Counted from the stretch's first letter, positions 12,432-37,578 are shown. The stretch is DNA of 64,000 nt from Hirudo medicinalis (GCA_011800805.1 MPNW01000172.1:62001-126000), one strand, 5' to 3'. Translations and numbers: made by a program. Notes: a model not told the origin generated them from the letters alone.

Positions 12432-14660
12432 AATGGGAAGGGTGGTTCTGTGATAAAAAAAAATCACAGTTTTCCAAATTTAAAATATATTAGAGATATA
12501 CAGCACAAATTAATTAGCTTTCAAAACTTAAAGAAACTTTAACAAAAGTAGAACTTTCTGTATAGATGTTTTTCAGATTGATGAACTTTTTTTTTCAAAA
12601 ATAATTATTATTCTTGATTCTTAGCACTTGTTTAACTATTACATTTGTGAAATATTGCATTTTCTTGTAGACAAACTACTTTTATCACATCTTTATCATC
12701 AGTTCTATAAAATACTGCAAATAATTATTGAGCAACAATATCAAAATTATTAATGATACTAACATTAATTATGAACTAAATTGTGTTGCTTATGTGGTGC
12801 CTTTATAAAGTTTTCAAGAAATTCATTAAAGACATTATTGAAATGTTATCCTAGCACAAATATATACAAAATAATTTCAATCATTTGACATTTTTCAGTT
12901 ACATATAACAATCGTTTTAAACTGTCGACGGTAATAAAATGCAATAAAATACCCTTGCAGATTCCGTTATTATTTCAAATACCCGACATAATGTCACTAG
13001 TTTTTCACTAAATCATACTAAAAATCATTAAGATAAAACATTAAGATCTATATCATTTTACATTTTCATAAAACAATTGACAACCTTGTCCAAATAATTC
13101 ACTTAGAACAACAAACGAAACCGACCAACTAACCAACTTCGCCACCAACGCCAGGAAAGCGATACACTTCCAAATTGTAGGTGTCCAGGTGTATTTACGT
13201 CACGTATTGTGTCCACGAATACAATTTAATTTCATCGAAATTATAAAATCTTCAATTATTTAACACATTGTTGATGGATTGTAAATTATTGTATGTAAAA
13301 TTGTGTTTCTAGCTGAACTCACCCACCAATGACAGCCGCCAAACCTTAAGAAATCAGCCTTATTGTTCATGTGTTCCTCCTATCCATGTCAATTTGTCCC
13401 CTGATATTCTTCAAAATCCGCATAATTCATAAATAATTTATTGATCGTAATTTAGCTCCAGTAAATTAAGAAAGTTTCTGACAATAGTATTTATTACATA
13501 TGTAATGAGCTAAGCCCGGTCACCTCTTTAGCCCCTTTTTCGAGCTGCAATTAAAACTCATTCATAGATAACTAAATTACAACTATCTCTGCTGTCCTTA
13601 TGTGTCTAGTGTGAAATTAATTATTTGCCGCTAATCCACCAGCATCAAACTTTACTTTTGTAACATTTATGTACGTTAAAGAAAGTTTGCCGCGACTTCG
13701 ACCATTTTAAAATCCTGGTTATGCCATTGATTCCTAGCATAAAGTAAAGACATTAACCCTTTTCTTCAAAAGTTGAAAGTGATTTGTCAATAGAAGCTTG
13801 TCTAATTATCCAAATGTTTACCCCTTTTCATCAGAATCTCTTTCCAATGATATTTAGCTGATTGTTGGATAAACTTCTTTAGAGAATTCTAATAGAATAT
13901 GGAATTCTTGCCTCACAGGAGAGGAATTGGCTTTTATTTAATTTGTAGCACATTTTTGATTAAGCCAGTTGATTAAGCCATTGTGAGCACATAGTTAAAT
14001 AGACTTTATAAATTCCTTGTTTGACCTCATTAACCTCAACCTAACTTTGGTCTTCCAGCTCTATCCTACTAGCATTTCACTTTCTTGATAAGTTGCAAAG
14101 ATTAAGAGAATTGAGCCAATATTGCTTTCTAAGATTTTGATGCACAAAGTTTATGATATCGCTTTTAAATACTTAAAACAAGATTGTGACGTTTGGAGTG
14201 TATTTAAAGTGACTAATTGCGCTCTGCACGTTTGTTTGTAAGCAATTATTATATTTTTTCTTTCGGATTGTTTACATTTCTGGCGGGGATTCGTTGATAT
14301 TGCACTTCCAACCTGCCAAACTAGTTTTTGCTGTAAGGTATTTTATTGCATCATAATTTGATCCGTAATACACGTTATTAAAGCGTTGCTACATGAAATA
14401 AAATGCATCTTTAGAACGCAAACCTCAAGAACACAAAAAGCTTACGCTTAAAAGAAAGCTTGCAGCCTTCATTGCGTCTTACATTGTATTGTTCGTCTTA
14501 TTTGCAAATCAAATAATTCATCATTAAAGACCGAGTTTAAACTATTGGCATGGTACATAAGTTCATAATTATTAATTTTGTGAGGGTTTATTTTGCTATT
14601 TTAAATGCCAGACATTAAATAAGAAATGTTGCTAACATCCAAAAACATTTCATTACCAGC
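12432..14660. other. Divergent intergenic region, arfaptin / USP47
   Basis: About 2.2 kb between two head-to-head genes; both promoters and possibly 5' non-coding exons lie here. The segment 13100-13800 is somewhat less AT-rich than its flanks. I saw no transposon, RNA gene or convincing open frame. Confidence 0.5.
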
Positions 14661-26746
<12,086 letters not shown>

Positions 26747-27157
26747 TCCACCAGCTTTTTGCAATAAAACACTCAACACACCTACTCACAGTTTTTACCA
26801 GATAAATGCTTCCCTGATATTCCACACTTTTAAATGCTTGTCAGTTTGGCTCTTCTGAACTCAGTAGTGTTGCCCAAAGCTCAAATAAAATTTAATTACC
26901 TGGCTCTGTATCCATCTCTTAAACATATACAAATAATGGGAGTTCTCACAAAATTCAAAAGCATTTCAGGAATTGTTGGACTTCTTCACAAAATATTTTG
27001 GGGTGTTCATGTGATATTTGTGGCTTTTCTCCCAGTTGTGCCCTCTGCTGTACTCACCAAACCTGTCGAGTGCACATCACAGTGTCAACAAAAAATATTC
27101 AAAATATTTTTGATGGCAGTTTGAGTAGTAAAAAATACATAAATGTGCCTGATTATT
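26747..27157. other. Convergent 3' region, USP47 / CWH43
   Basis: A 411-bp gap between two tail-to-tail genes. It carries an AATAAA at 26763-26768, 17 nt past the USP47 stop, a candidate polyadenylation signal. A 96-codon open frame (26834-27124) looks fortuitous. Confidence 0.6.
26763..26768 (+). terminator. Candidate polyadenylation signal of USP47
   Basis: AATAAA hexamer shortly after the USP47 stop codon at 26744-26746. The cleavage site was not determined. Confidence 0.45.
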
Positions 27158-30100
27158 TTATTTAAAACTTTGATATTCCTTAAAAGGAACTGTGTAAACA
27201 TACTTGGAGCTGAATCGAGTATGGATGCCAATCTTTTGCGGATCAGTTTCAATGATGTCGTTGTCTGAAAAACTGGATGGATCAGCAGGAAATGCAAACC
27301 TGGCCAACTGCAATTCAGTGTCACTTAAGCCTCCATGTGAAATCCTTGCATAGCCCAATCTGTTTCACAACAACCAATGGTTAAGTGAACTTCACCTTAA
27401 CACAGCAACACAAGATTCTACCTGATCAAACCTCTGTACATTATGTACTCACACCATCTTTCTCTGTCAGTGTCATCAATGTCACTGACTTCACCATTTT
27501 GGGTGAGCTCCATGTAGTCCCTGCTGAAAGGCTGTGAGGTGACATAGCCCAGGAACACAACAGGGTTGACTCTGATTAGTATTTACAATTATTGACAATT
27601 AGTGACTGCAAATTTGCCAATAGACAGTCACACCTGTCCAGCACCCTTTTATTGAGCAGTGATTGCTTGTGCATAAATCCATCCTAAGCACAAGCTCACT
27701 TAGTGAAGGAGCGGTTTATTGATAATGGCATTAATGCATTAGTTTTCTGCGATTAACTCTTCAAGAAGTTTACAAACTCACGCATTTCTCAGTTCTTGGG
27801 CAAGAAATTCTGCTTGAAGCTTTCTGTCAAGTACATCCCCATCGTTACCCATGTGAGTCACAACAAAATCAACAAGATTGCCACTCATGTTGACAGTGGC
27901 AGTAATTGCTGGTGCGAGCTCTCCTATAAATTGATGAAGTTACTAGTTTAAAATGATTCACTGAATTTATTGCTGTAAAACTAATTTGAAAAAGTCATTT
28001 TATTGATGGTACTGACCATGTGGTGAAGGAAGAAGGTGGTGTTTGGATCTAATGATTGGATATTTGGACAGCAACAAATTTCTGAAAATATTGTAGTAAC
28101 AATAACATAAGTTAAATTTAATAACTCTAATAATTTTGTCATCGTTCAAAAATTATTTTCTGGGCTAAATCAGGCATTATGTGAGACCAAAGAAATTGAA
28201 ATTTGTGGTGATGGTAGGTTCAGACAAAACTGAAAATTAAGGGCTGAAGTTTGACAAACCCCCACGTGTGGTCTCTTGTCGATGGCCCAAAGTCGACATA
28301 CATGGACAATTCCTCGCTGAGCCACATTGCCAGGTCATTGTTACCCAAGAATGGTTTGGAAGCATCACTCTCCAATAGAGTTATGACATCTACTCCTGTT
28401 TCCTTCAACAGAGCAGCAGCCCTTGAGAGACTGGGCCAACCTTCGTTGTCATATCCAAAGTGGAAAGTCCAGATGGCTGCTGTGAACTCTTTTGGGGGCT
28501 GCTTTAACTTGTTTGGTAGTTAAGAACAATTCATTGCCAATAGAAATATAATGAATAATTACATTAAACATTGCAAGTCAATTTTAATAATAATTGAATA
28601 TTTATCAAGGATCACCTCAAATTTGTTGTCAAATTCTTGCTTCGAATATCTACTAGCAAACCCACCAGCACCAATCACAAGAAGCAACAAGAGAACTGAA
28701 GAAATTTCTTTGCATCAGCAAAATAATGAAACAATAAATCGAATGTGAAAAAGCTGTGATAAAACCAACTGTGACATGACTTTGTAGATAACGAACCCGC
28801 AAAAACATTGTCTCCCTTTGGGATTTTTAGGTCCTGTCTTACTTTTTGTGATGAATATTTAAGATTTAAAAATGTGAACAAACTGAGAATAAGAAAACAA
28901 AATCCTGTACTTGAACTAAAGGCTAGAAGCAAAGAGATTACGAGAAAGATGATGAGAATGTCTGTTCTTTCTCTTGTGAAAGTTCCACCCGGCACAAAGT
29001 TGTATGCAACCGTCCACACTGAAAACAGAATCTCACAGAGCCAAGTCAAGATGGTCACAAACATCAACTTGCAAGGTGAACACTTTGAAGCTTGCCAGAA
29101 CATGATTGGACAGATTGATGTTGCAAAGCCAGCCAATAAGACGCCAGCTAAAGTAGACATTAATAACAATTCAGTAGTACAGCATTTTAATAGTGGCTTC
29201 AAAACAAAAATTTTATCAGAAAATGAGTAACTATGACAATCAATGATTTATTTCACACTAAAACATCAAATAAAACTCAAAAAATCATGGCATTGCTACC
29301 TGAGAAAGCCATCCATGTTTGGAGAAAATATACTCCAAGCAGACCAAAACATCCAATAATCCACCATATAGTTGAGGAGTAAATTGCTTTACAAGAAGAG
29401 ATGTAGGCTCCAAATATCAGAAACATGAGAATCAAAATGCTGTTAATAGCAATAATAATAACAACAATTAAAAAAATGAAAACATAAAACAAAAAATGAT
29501 AATGCAGGGCATGAGCAAAAAGAGTCCAACAAGATATTTCACCATGAAAAGGCATTACAGTAAACTAAATATTTCCATATTTATTATAAACTATTATTAC
29601 ATTTTTATATATACATATATTTATTATTGTAAACTATACAATGAATTATTTATTGGTTATTTATAACAAGTAGACATTTACCTGGCACATACACTTAAAT
29701 GTTTCACATTCACCACTATTTGAAGAAATATTTATTTAACATTAAAATTATGTTTAAAAACTCAGCGCAAAAAATAAAATAAATACAAATCATCCGCAAT
29801 TAACAGAAATTACATGAAAAATTAATTACCCCCAAGGGAAAGGCCTTGGACCTGCATCAGGGTATCCAGTGACTGTCCACCGGGTCAAGACAGAGACTTC
29901 GGCAAACAATGCTTGAAGTATGTAAATCAAACTTCCCAATCCAAGGCCCATTCTCAACCAGAAGTCATTGCCAGATTCTTTGCTAACTGGTGGTTGAGAT
30001 TTCAACTCGTCCCTCTCTGAAATCATTGGCTTCCATCTTAATTAACTAATTAATTATTCCTACATTATTAATAAACAAGTAATTGATAAATCTCAGTATC

Positions 30101-30992
30101 AGCTAGTTTTAAATACTTGCCAGTTGAAATCTTGTCAATTGTGCAAATAAAACAAACAGTTGAGACAACAACATTGGATGACACACTCCACCAAGCAGGT
30201 GCAAATGAAGTGAACCAAATCCTCAAAACAATGGACAATAGCAGACCCAATAATGTTCCAGATATTGTAAGTTGTCTGAAAATTATTCATGTTAATATAA
30301 ACAGAGCAATATGATAACAATGAAATATTATGATTATTTGTGATCAATCTTTTGAATATATTAGTGTTAATTAATAGTGCTTCACATTTCTTTGAATCAT
30401 TTCTGGTAATAAAGAAATATAACCTAGTGAAAATTTCTTGTAGTAAATAGCTAAACCTTCTAGTAAACTAATATCTATATGCAAAATAAGGAAAGCTTAC
30501 TTTCCATCCAAATAAATACCTGGATTCAGGGGATTTGTGAAAAAGCTTGAGAGTGAATGTGATCATGCTTGCAAAACATCCAAATGATAACATGCAAAGA
30601 CGATGCAAAGTTGTTGAAGCTTGAAAAGACAACAGGCCCATCAAAGAACAAACCCTGTCAAAAAGCTTTAATTAAATGACACCTCCCAATGTAATTTGAG
30701 ACAATGCATAAAATACCTAAGGCACATTAAAGCCCATGGTTGCTTCAAAATATCTTTTAAGATAGGCATGGCAAGTAAAATGGGACTGAACAAAACTGCA
30801 ACAAAAGTCTCATAACCTGAGATTTCTAAATCATTTAACGGATAAAACCATATCATCGGAGCTAATGCTTGAAAAAGTGTCCAGAAGTGACAACCTAATA
30901 GAGAAAGTTTAGTTAAAACTTAAATTATTTAAGTTCAAGATAGCATAAAATTAAGCTATACCCAAAATGGTCTCCACCAAGATTAATCTCAT
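27158..30992 (-). CDS. CWH43: CWH43 / PGAP2-interacting protein, 13 exons, complete
   Basis: Multi-pass ER/Golgi protein acting on the lipid part of GPI anchors; yeast Cwh43 installs ceramide in place of diacylglycerol. Exons in transcript order: 30992-30962, 30894-30717, 30654-30520, 30275-30117, 30036-29830, 29439-29300, 29147-28797, 28695-28616, 28507-28260, 28081-28017, 27923-27782, 27571-27422, 27359-27158. They total 2088 nt, 695 aa, against about 699 in human, with every phase consistent. The N-terminal half is a series of hydrophobic segments ([60 protein letters not shown]). The C-terminal half is the endonuclease/exonuclease/phosphatase-like domain: [90 protein letters not shown] and [14 protein letters not shown]. 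The gene looks intact. Confidence 0.96.
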
Positions 30993-31447
30993 TTTTAAAG
31001 TTGTTGACGAACCTTTAATACCACCATCCCACATACAATTCCTAAACCGATACGAAGTTGTGATCTTGAAACTTGCTTCCAAATACTACTTAAAAGTGCA
31101 TAGATAAATTAGCCTCTACTTTTTGCTAACATATAGTATATGTTCTAAATATTTTGTTAAATTGCTCTGATTTGTTTGTTACTCTTTTCTATTCCCCATT
31201 GTAAGGTTTTGTTAAACGTGACAATATTCGTAAGGGACCGTCCATAAATTATGTCAACAAAACATACGGGGTTTGAAAAAGTTCGACAAGGGGAGGGATG
31301 GAGTTTAAGATTAATTGAAACGTTTGTCAACAGTGTTATTTTTAATGATAAAAAATCTAAATTTTAACAGATGGATTTACAATATTACTGTTAGTCTTTC
31401 AGTCGTCACTGCTTGAACGGATTTGCAAAATCTGTAACCTCAATGTT

Positions 31448-31642
31448 GCACGGCCGCTGTGAGGAGGTCAAGTGCCCAAGGGCCTGGTAATTTTTAGGAT
31501 CCCGCCCAGGTTTTAAAATATTGAACTTTTACAATCATGACCTTTTTTTTGTTGCTTTTCCATTACCAAATTGACATAACTTATGGGCCCATGGTCGCTA
31601 TGCCTACTAGGAACCCGAAATTTCTTTCTGCAGCCCTGCAGA
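31448..31642 (-). repeat. Dispersed repeat family, copy B
   Basis: On the minus strand it reads AGAAATTTCGGGTTCC, then ATGTCAATTTGGTAATGG as in copy A, then CATGATTGTAA as in copy C. It ends in a GC-rich GGCCCTTGGGCACTTGACC block matching the end of copy C. This is the least truncated copy in the window. Confidence 0.8.
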
Positions 31643-32326
31643 CTTTTAATTTTTAATTTAGCGATGTATTTTGGTTCAAGTTAATATTTATTGTTTTCAT
31701 AAATTGGATATGAAATTTAACTTGAAAATGCATCTATTGGGGATGAAAATGCTTAATGTGATGAAATACATAACAATTTGTATAATAAATTGAGGTCTAA
31801 AAAAAGTAGCAAAATGAAAATAGTCATTCCAAACCAAAAGCTATGGGAATGCGACACCAATGAACTACCGGCACCAGTATCATAGATATAATGAGTAAAA
31901 GCGTCAAAACAGATATAATTCTCCAAAGCCATTGACAATATCTTTCTCAAAAGAGTTTGTTGCAGACGGGCTACCATTTTCCACACCTCTTATGAACTTC
32001 TTGTTCGACACAGTTAAGACATTCAACGGAGGCCTTGCAGGTGTCTTCCACCACATACTTTCCCAAGTAATTGTTCGATATGAAGGCCCTGACAACCTCA
32101 AGGAACTTTTTTTTATCAAGGAATTTCTATGAACATAGAAATGATCTTCTGAATCGCGACGCCTAAAGGTGTTTGCTAAAAGGTGTTTACAAAGTCACTT
32201 ATCTCGTCTATCACAATAAATCCATAACTGAATGCTTGGACGAGAAGATCATATATTCGATCGCATTTCTTTAAATAACCACATAATTTCATTCCTACCT
32301 GGCCAATCTTCCCAGCAAACACAAGC

Positions 32327-32440
32327 AGTCGGGACGTAACGCGGGTCCCATACGAGCGGCCCGCTGGGTTCCCGCCGAGATTGAGCGGACTAAGCTCGGA
32401 TACCGCGCGGGGTGCCCAGCCGAATCCCGGCTTCATTAAT
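32327..32440. other. GC-rich island of unknown nature
   Basis: About 115 bp of very GC-rich sequence, roughly two thirds G+C by eye, inside strongly AT-rich surroundings. It contains short inverted repeats such as CCGAG...CTCGG at 32375-32399. On the minus strand it lies inside a 92-codon open frame (32176-32454) of improbable amino-acid composition. It does not match the 5S, 5.8S or tRNA sequences I know. Possible explanations are the head of a structured-RNA-derived SINE, a fragment of an rRNA spacer or a foreign insert. Confidence 0.5.
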
Positions 32441-32554
32441 CGTGTACCCAGCATTATATATGAAAATCACAAAAGTGGTTTATTACATTATTTTTGTTAC
32501 AAAAAAAGTAAATGTTTTAAATGATCATGTTATACTGTAGTACTGAAACCAAGG

Positions 32555-32650
32555 AGCGTTGTGGTCTCGCACGGTCTAATATTTGAGACCTCACCTCTCG
32601 CGATGGCAGCACGGGTTCTAGTCCCGTTGCGGGAGCAATGTCCTAATCGC
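32555..32650 (+). repeat. tRNA-like (SINE-head-like) fragment
   Basis: Contains an A-box-like TGGTCTCGCACGG at about 32571 and, about 45 nt later, a B-box-like GGGTTCTAGTCCCG, the spacing and order of a polymerase III internal promoter. No canonical cloverleaf can be drawn. Probably a SINE remnant. Confidence 0.4.
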
Positions 32651-32720
32651 CCAGTTTTTTGAGGGGAGTAGCTAGCTGAATTTATATATGTAGTTTGACC
32701 GGCGAAAAAAGCTAGTTAAT

Positions 32721-32859
32721 CTATAATATAAAACAGAAAGTGCGTGAGTATGTTTGTCTGTCCCAAGAACTCCTTCCAAACAGTGAATGGTGACTTAAAA
32801 TTTACACACGTCATTTTCTGTCATTCGTAGGTCAACTGTGCTATTTTTAACTTTCTACC
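32721..32859 (+). repeat. Second dispersed repeat family, copy 1 (Helitron-like start)
   Basis: Begins CTATAATATAAAACAGAAAG with a preceding T. Blocks shared with 37579-37699 include AAGAACTCCT, a TGGTGA/TGGTGAAC block and TGCTATTTT near the end. Some animal Helitrons start with TC followed by a similar AT-rich stretch, but no Helitron 3' hairpin was identified. Confidence 0.55.
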
Positions 32860-33054
32860 TTAATACCTTAAAGTGCCTTTTAAAATATAGTTTATTAATT
32901 TCACGGATTGGCATCAACTATATTATTTTTAGTTATTTATAGGTGGTTCAGAAATGACTCATTTTCCAGCTATCAGATGCAATCCAAGCAAAAATGCTGC
33001 ATCAATAAGTAATTTGTATTATTATTTCAACGGTCAGCAATGGCTATTACCACA

Positions 33055-33143
33055 ATATTATGATAATTATTATGATGATCATTATGATGATTATTGTGAT
33101 GATTATTATGATGATTATTATGATAATAATAATAATAATAGTT
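33055..33143. repeat. Degenerate TAT-GAT minisatellite
   Basis: Irregular run of ATTATGATGATTATT-type units grading into a pure AAT run. It adjoins the 3' end of the LINE fragment and may be that element's microsatellite tail. Confidence 0.85.
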
Positions 33144-33144
33144 A

Positions 33145-33500
33145 ATTTATAATGCGCCATTTGCATAGCGTCAGAGGCGTCTTGTGTCTTCATCAGCTTC
33201 ATGTTGGTGTCCTGAAGAGGTGGGTTTTCAGGTGACTTTTAAAGAGCTCCAGGGATGGTTGATCTCTTACTTGGGGAGGTAAGGCATTCCAGACAGCAGG
33301 AGAAGCATGCGAGAAGCCTCTGTTGATGAGGGATGATTTACATTATAATCGATGATTAATATTCATAACCTAGTTAATAATTAACAAGTCCATGGGTGAC
33401 CTTGAACTCTTAGTAGTTTCACATCTGATTTGACCAATTCTTCGTTTAAAATTGTGACCTCGTGTCCTAGAATAAGTCGAGGGCAGGAGAGGGAATGAGG
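33145..33500 (-). mobile_element. Non-LTR retrotransposon (LINE), 3' end of ORF2
   Basis: On the minus strand 33330-33213 encodes GFSHASPAVWNALPPQV followed by SLELFKSHLKTHLF and a stop. This is the hallmark C-terminus of L2/CR1-type ORF2 proteins (F..A.P..WN.LP...F K..LKTHLF). Just upstream, 33468-33454 encodes RTRGH in another frame, a motif also found near the C-terminus in this class. A short AT insertion and a frame change separate the two, so the copy is dead. A TAT-GAT repeat at 33055-33143 follows its 3' end. Confidence 0.8.
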
Positions 33501-34026
33501 CTGTGCAATTAAGCAGTTCCCATGAAAGTGGGTCTCGTGTAAGTTCAAAACGCTCTTTTGAGAACGTCTTGACTCCTTGCTGTGGAAGAAGAGTGTCGTT
33601 CGGGGAATTGTGGCAACCTTTTTGGTGATGTTGTCGATGAGCTTATCACCTGAACAAAGAAATTGTTGAATTAAATCAGGAGTTGACGACATGTTGGATG
33701 ACAAAGATGAGAAGGAAGTAAAATTATGCCATGAAAAATACTGAAATATTGACAAAAATAAATTCAATCTGAGATGGAGTGCAATGCTGATGAGTGGCTG
33801 AGGAGGATGAAGAAGACGATGAAGATCCTACATGGAGATCTTTAATGAGACTTTTATGTTCACTTGCTTGTCCCGGCTTTATTGGTTTTTGCAAGGATGG
33901 ATGGATGAACGGATGAATGGATGGATAAATGAAGATGTGGAGAGATTGATGGATGGAAGTGTGGAATAATGGATAGACGAATGTCGAATTAATAAATGAA
34001 TTAATGTATGAGCGTTTGAATGATGG

Positions 34027-34146
34027 ATGAATGAATGAATGAATGAATGAATGAATGAATGAATGAATGAATGAATGAATGAATGAATGAATGAATGAAT
34101 GAATGAATGAATGAATGAATGAATGAATGAATGAATGAATGAATGA
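34027..34146. repeat. GAAT tetranucleotide array ending at an N
   Basis: About 30 uninterrupted GAAT/ATGA units terminated by a single N at 34147. The true length is probably unknown. The apparent FIHS-repeat protein it would encode on the minus strand is an artefact. Confidence 0.95.
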
Positions 34147-34147
34147 N

Positions 34148-34350
34148 GTTAGCAAGTTTAGAGAGAATTGGAGATAGGGTTAATGCATATTTCTTGAGTA
34201 AAGTAGTGGGGAGAGAGTCAAGAGGAGATGACTTATTGGGCAGTGAATGAATGAGCTTAAGGACCTCTTCTGAACTCACAGGTTGAAGGACTGAGATAGG
34301 GGTGCCAGAGAATTGCCTGGTAGGAAAAGGAGATATGGGTGATGAGGTTT
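34148..34350 (-). mobile_element. LINE ORF2 fragment, N-terminal part of reverse transcriptase
   Basis: Minus-strand translation contains VSSEEVLKLIHSLPNKSSPLD followed by LPTTLLKKY and LSPILSKLAN. This is the conserved start of the RT domain in L2/CR1/jockey-type LINEs (I..L...KS..lD.ip..llK). It is cut by the N at 34147; the rest of the RT is missing. It may belong to the same insertion as the 3' end at 33145-33500, since both read leftward, but the intervening ~650 bp is not recognisable RT. Confidence 0.85.
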
Positions 34351-36601
34351 TATTTTTTTTATTTGTTTTATTATGAAGGATAATATTGTAATAACGTTAA
34401 TAATAACTTATTTTTGGTTAAGCAAATGTTTTTAACATCATCAACAGCAACCTATGTCTTGGCAGATATTCTTCGTTTGTTGCCTTTTTGATATAAAATA
34501 ATAATAATAACAATAACAGTGAATATTAATAAATAATATATTATAAAAATAAATAATATAATATAATATTTATATAATAATAAAGAAATTATGGTAAATA
34601 ATATTGCACTCAATTTAATAATCTTTCTAGTGGTTAATTAAAAATTTAATAACATTCTAGTGGCTAATTAATTAAAACAATATTATTATTTTTCACACCG
34701 GAAGGCATCAGTTTTTCAATTACCTGGGATAATACAAATTGACAAATCGGAAACTTTCCGTTCTGGGTTAATTGATTTTAATGAATATATTGAAATGCTG
34801 CCGAAGCTCTTTCATGTTCTATTCACTGTAATTTCTGGCTCAATTCATTGAATGTCCATTAATTGCCGACAAATATATTTAAAGACATAATTCTTTAATA
34901 ATTTAAATGTAATCAAATTCAAACTCTTAATTATACCTGCTCCTGCAGACTACTTTAGCGCAGAAAAGGTATTCTTACTTAAAAAACTGAAATTCCCTCC
35001 TTGTAGAATAACAAATAGCTGCCGAGAATGGGACCCCGACAAAATATTTCAAAAAACTAAATTTCTGGACAAACAGTGATTCAAAGAAAATGATTTCAAA
35101 GGATTACATCTGAATTTTAATTGTTTTTGATTCTTTTTAGAATCTCGTACTTTCTTTTAGCACAAAAACCCACCCGAGTAAAATGTGTCAAACACCTAAA
35201 TTGCTTAATTTACCTAAATTCGGAGAGCATCTTTTTGGCAATAGATATTTCCATCCATCCGACTTCATTTGTTCACAATTCAAGAGATACTGCTAATTTT
35301 GAACCATCGTTAAGACATGCATTTGTAATTGAATTGATCTCCTTCAAGCAGAATTCGAATGATTATAAAAGTGCGAAAATACATTAGCTGAAGCGTGCGC
35401 CATGCACGGCCAGTTGTACGCTGGGACGTATTTAAGAATCCATATCACCATGTTGTCCAGTGGCGATTCGTGTACAATTTCTCCTCAATCCAATCGAAGA
35501 TTCAAGTAAATGTCGGTTAGTTATTCGAGTTGATTTATTTAATGAAATCACTATTCATCATCAAATCTGCAATCTGTTAATCTGTTAATGCGATGTCAAT
35601 CGAAAAAGGTATAGTTTAGAAATAAATATCAACGAATGAAACTAGAGTGACAAAAAGAACTAAAAGAACTTTTACTTGAAAATCTAACATTTTCTTTGTG
35701 AAAACGTATTTTATCTCTTGAAATTACTTCGCTAAAATGGTGGTCGATGTTTGTAATTCTAAAAAGGTGAAGTGGTATGTTGCAAGATTTCCTTGACGAC
35801 AGCGTATTATTTGCCAGTTAAATGCTTTTATTGTTCCAAGGTTAAAGTTAAGGCTAAAATAAGTTTAAGGTTATTTAAGAATTTATTATTTGTTATGTTA
35901 TGATTCCTCTAAAAGGAGAGTATCTGTGGTCAATAGATACAAACGATAATTTCATTAGATCTCTTATTTGATTACCGTCGACGTTGATTGGAACACTTTT
36001 TTTCTCTTCCTAATCTTTTTACAGTAATTTGTTAAGTCGCAGTAACTGCTAATCCGTGAGCAGAGTTAGTAATTGTATAATAATGATTCTAATAATTGTA
36101 ATTATTAACTTTTTTCTATTACAATCTTTCAACGATAATATATTTAATATATATCGTAAGAGTTGATTTTAATAACCAAGAATTCGATTCCAGAAATAAA
36201 ACATTTACGACTTTCGTAGATAATCGAGGTAAAACGGATTCGATTGAATCTTACTTATCGAATGAAAAATAAATAAATTTGCTGCCGATGAACGCAACAA
36301 CCATTTAGATTAATCCTCCAATAACTTCAAATAAACGTAGTTCAAATGTCAAATTGCGAAGGGTTAAAAGCAATCGTTCAAAAGCACAAGTAGGATGAAA
36401 TGAAAATCATCATTCGCAATCTTCAACATGCCAATATCAAACCCTAGCTGATCATGATTGAAGACCACAAATGACATTTCAAATCATGATCACGTCGTTG
36501 ACCTGGATCACGCGATTTCACTTGAAATCACTCGTCCAGCAATCGACTCGATTTGCCTTACTGTGCCCCTCATCCACCCACATATTTACCCGCTTATCCA
36601 C

Positions 36602-36778
36602 AGGACCGCCGACAGAAATTTTGGGTTCGCAGGCTTAGCAGCCACGGGCCCCTGTGTTACAGTAATTTAGTAATGGAAATGCAAAAACAGGTCATGATTG
36701 TAATATTTTAGTATTTAAAATCCAGGCTGGCCCCAAAGCAATTGCCGGGACCCTGGGGACTTGCCTCCCCCTCTTGGC
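36602..36778 (+). repeat. Dispersed repeat family, copy C
   Basis: Starts GGACCGCCGACAGAAATTTT, continues with CCACGGGCCCC, then TTAGTAATGGAAATGCAA, then CATGATTGTAA, and ends in GGACCCTGGGGACTTGCC. Same order of blocks as copies A and B. Confidence 0.8.
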
Positions 36779-37578
36779 GCTCACATATCCATCCATATAT
36801 AGACACACCAACCACACTGAAAAAAATCAAGCCGAAAAGAAAAGACCAACCATAAAACTTTCGTTCCTACACGTTTTCCACTGAAAGTTTTAAATTTTAA
36901 TGTGATATAAATTGGACAACTTTCATATGCTTTTGCTGCATTAAAAATATTAATGTGTTTTGCATAAACATTAAAATGTATTTGCAGTTTATGAAACTGT
37001 CTGAAAATGTCGGTTAATTGTAAATTTCCCTCTTCGTAATGAAACAACTTAAATTTTTTTATAGTGAAAATGTGTTCTTAAAGCTGGATTAAATCTCTGA
37101 CGAGTTATAAATTATAAGATAGAAATACAAATTGTAACACAACGATATATGTATCGTTTGCTAAGCCTGTTTGCAAAGTATTTTTAACCACAAATTACAA
37201 ATTGTTTTTCCATCCAACTAATCATCTCTCCTGAAAGAAACCTCATTTCTCTCGTAATTCCAATAATTCCTCCAATAACGATAACGTCAAATAATTCGAC
37301 GAAACCAATTATTCTCCGAAGAAAAATTTCCAGGGAATTGTGAGACGTTATAAGCTTCGCTAGCAAATGAGCAAAAAGTTGACGAAGCATTCTCTTTGAT
37401 CTTTAAAAATGCATTTTTGTATTCTCTTTGTGACTTTAAAAGCAATATCTTTTCAGTGTCCATGTTAGTTTTCATGACACTGAAATCATAAAATGTTATT
37501 TTTTGAATATTTTTGTTTTCGCTAATAATGTAAGTAAAAAATATGATCACGCATTGGTGTTATTATACATCTATTCTT

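Noticed and set aside
26834..27124. 96-codon hydrophobic frame after USP47
   Set aside because: Lies in the short convergent 3' region; no domain, start context or splice partners.
27634..27683. Possible extra CWH43 exon between 27782 and 27571
   Set aside because: Including it breaks the frame. Joining 27782 directly to 27571 keeps phase and matches the family.
31753..32132. Overlapping frames on both strands upstream of CWH43
   Set aside because: No consistent frame or family motif; stops interrupt the most protein-like reading.
33381..33767. 128-codon minus-strand frame with an acceptor-like site, at first taken for the last exon of an unknown gene
   Set aside because: The same DNA reads as LINE ORF2 tail (RTRGH) in another frame, directly before the LINE C-terminus, so a decayed LINE explains it better.
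33724..34279. Long open frames on the minus strand rich in FIHS repeats
   Set aside because: Translation of the GAAT tetranucleotide array joined to LINE sequence across an N; not a gene.
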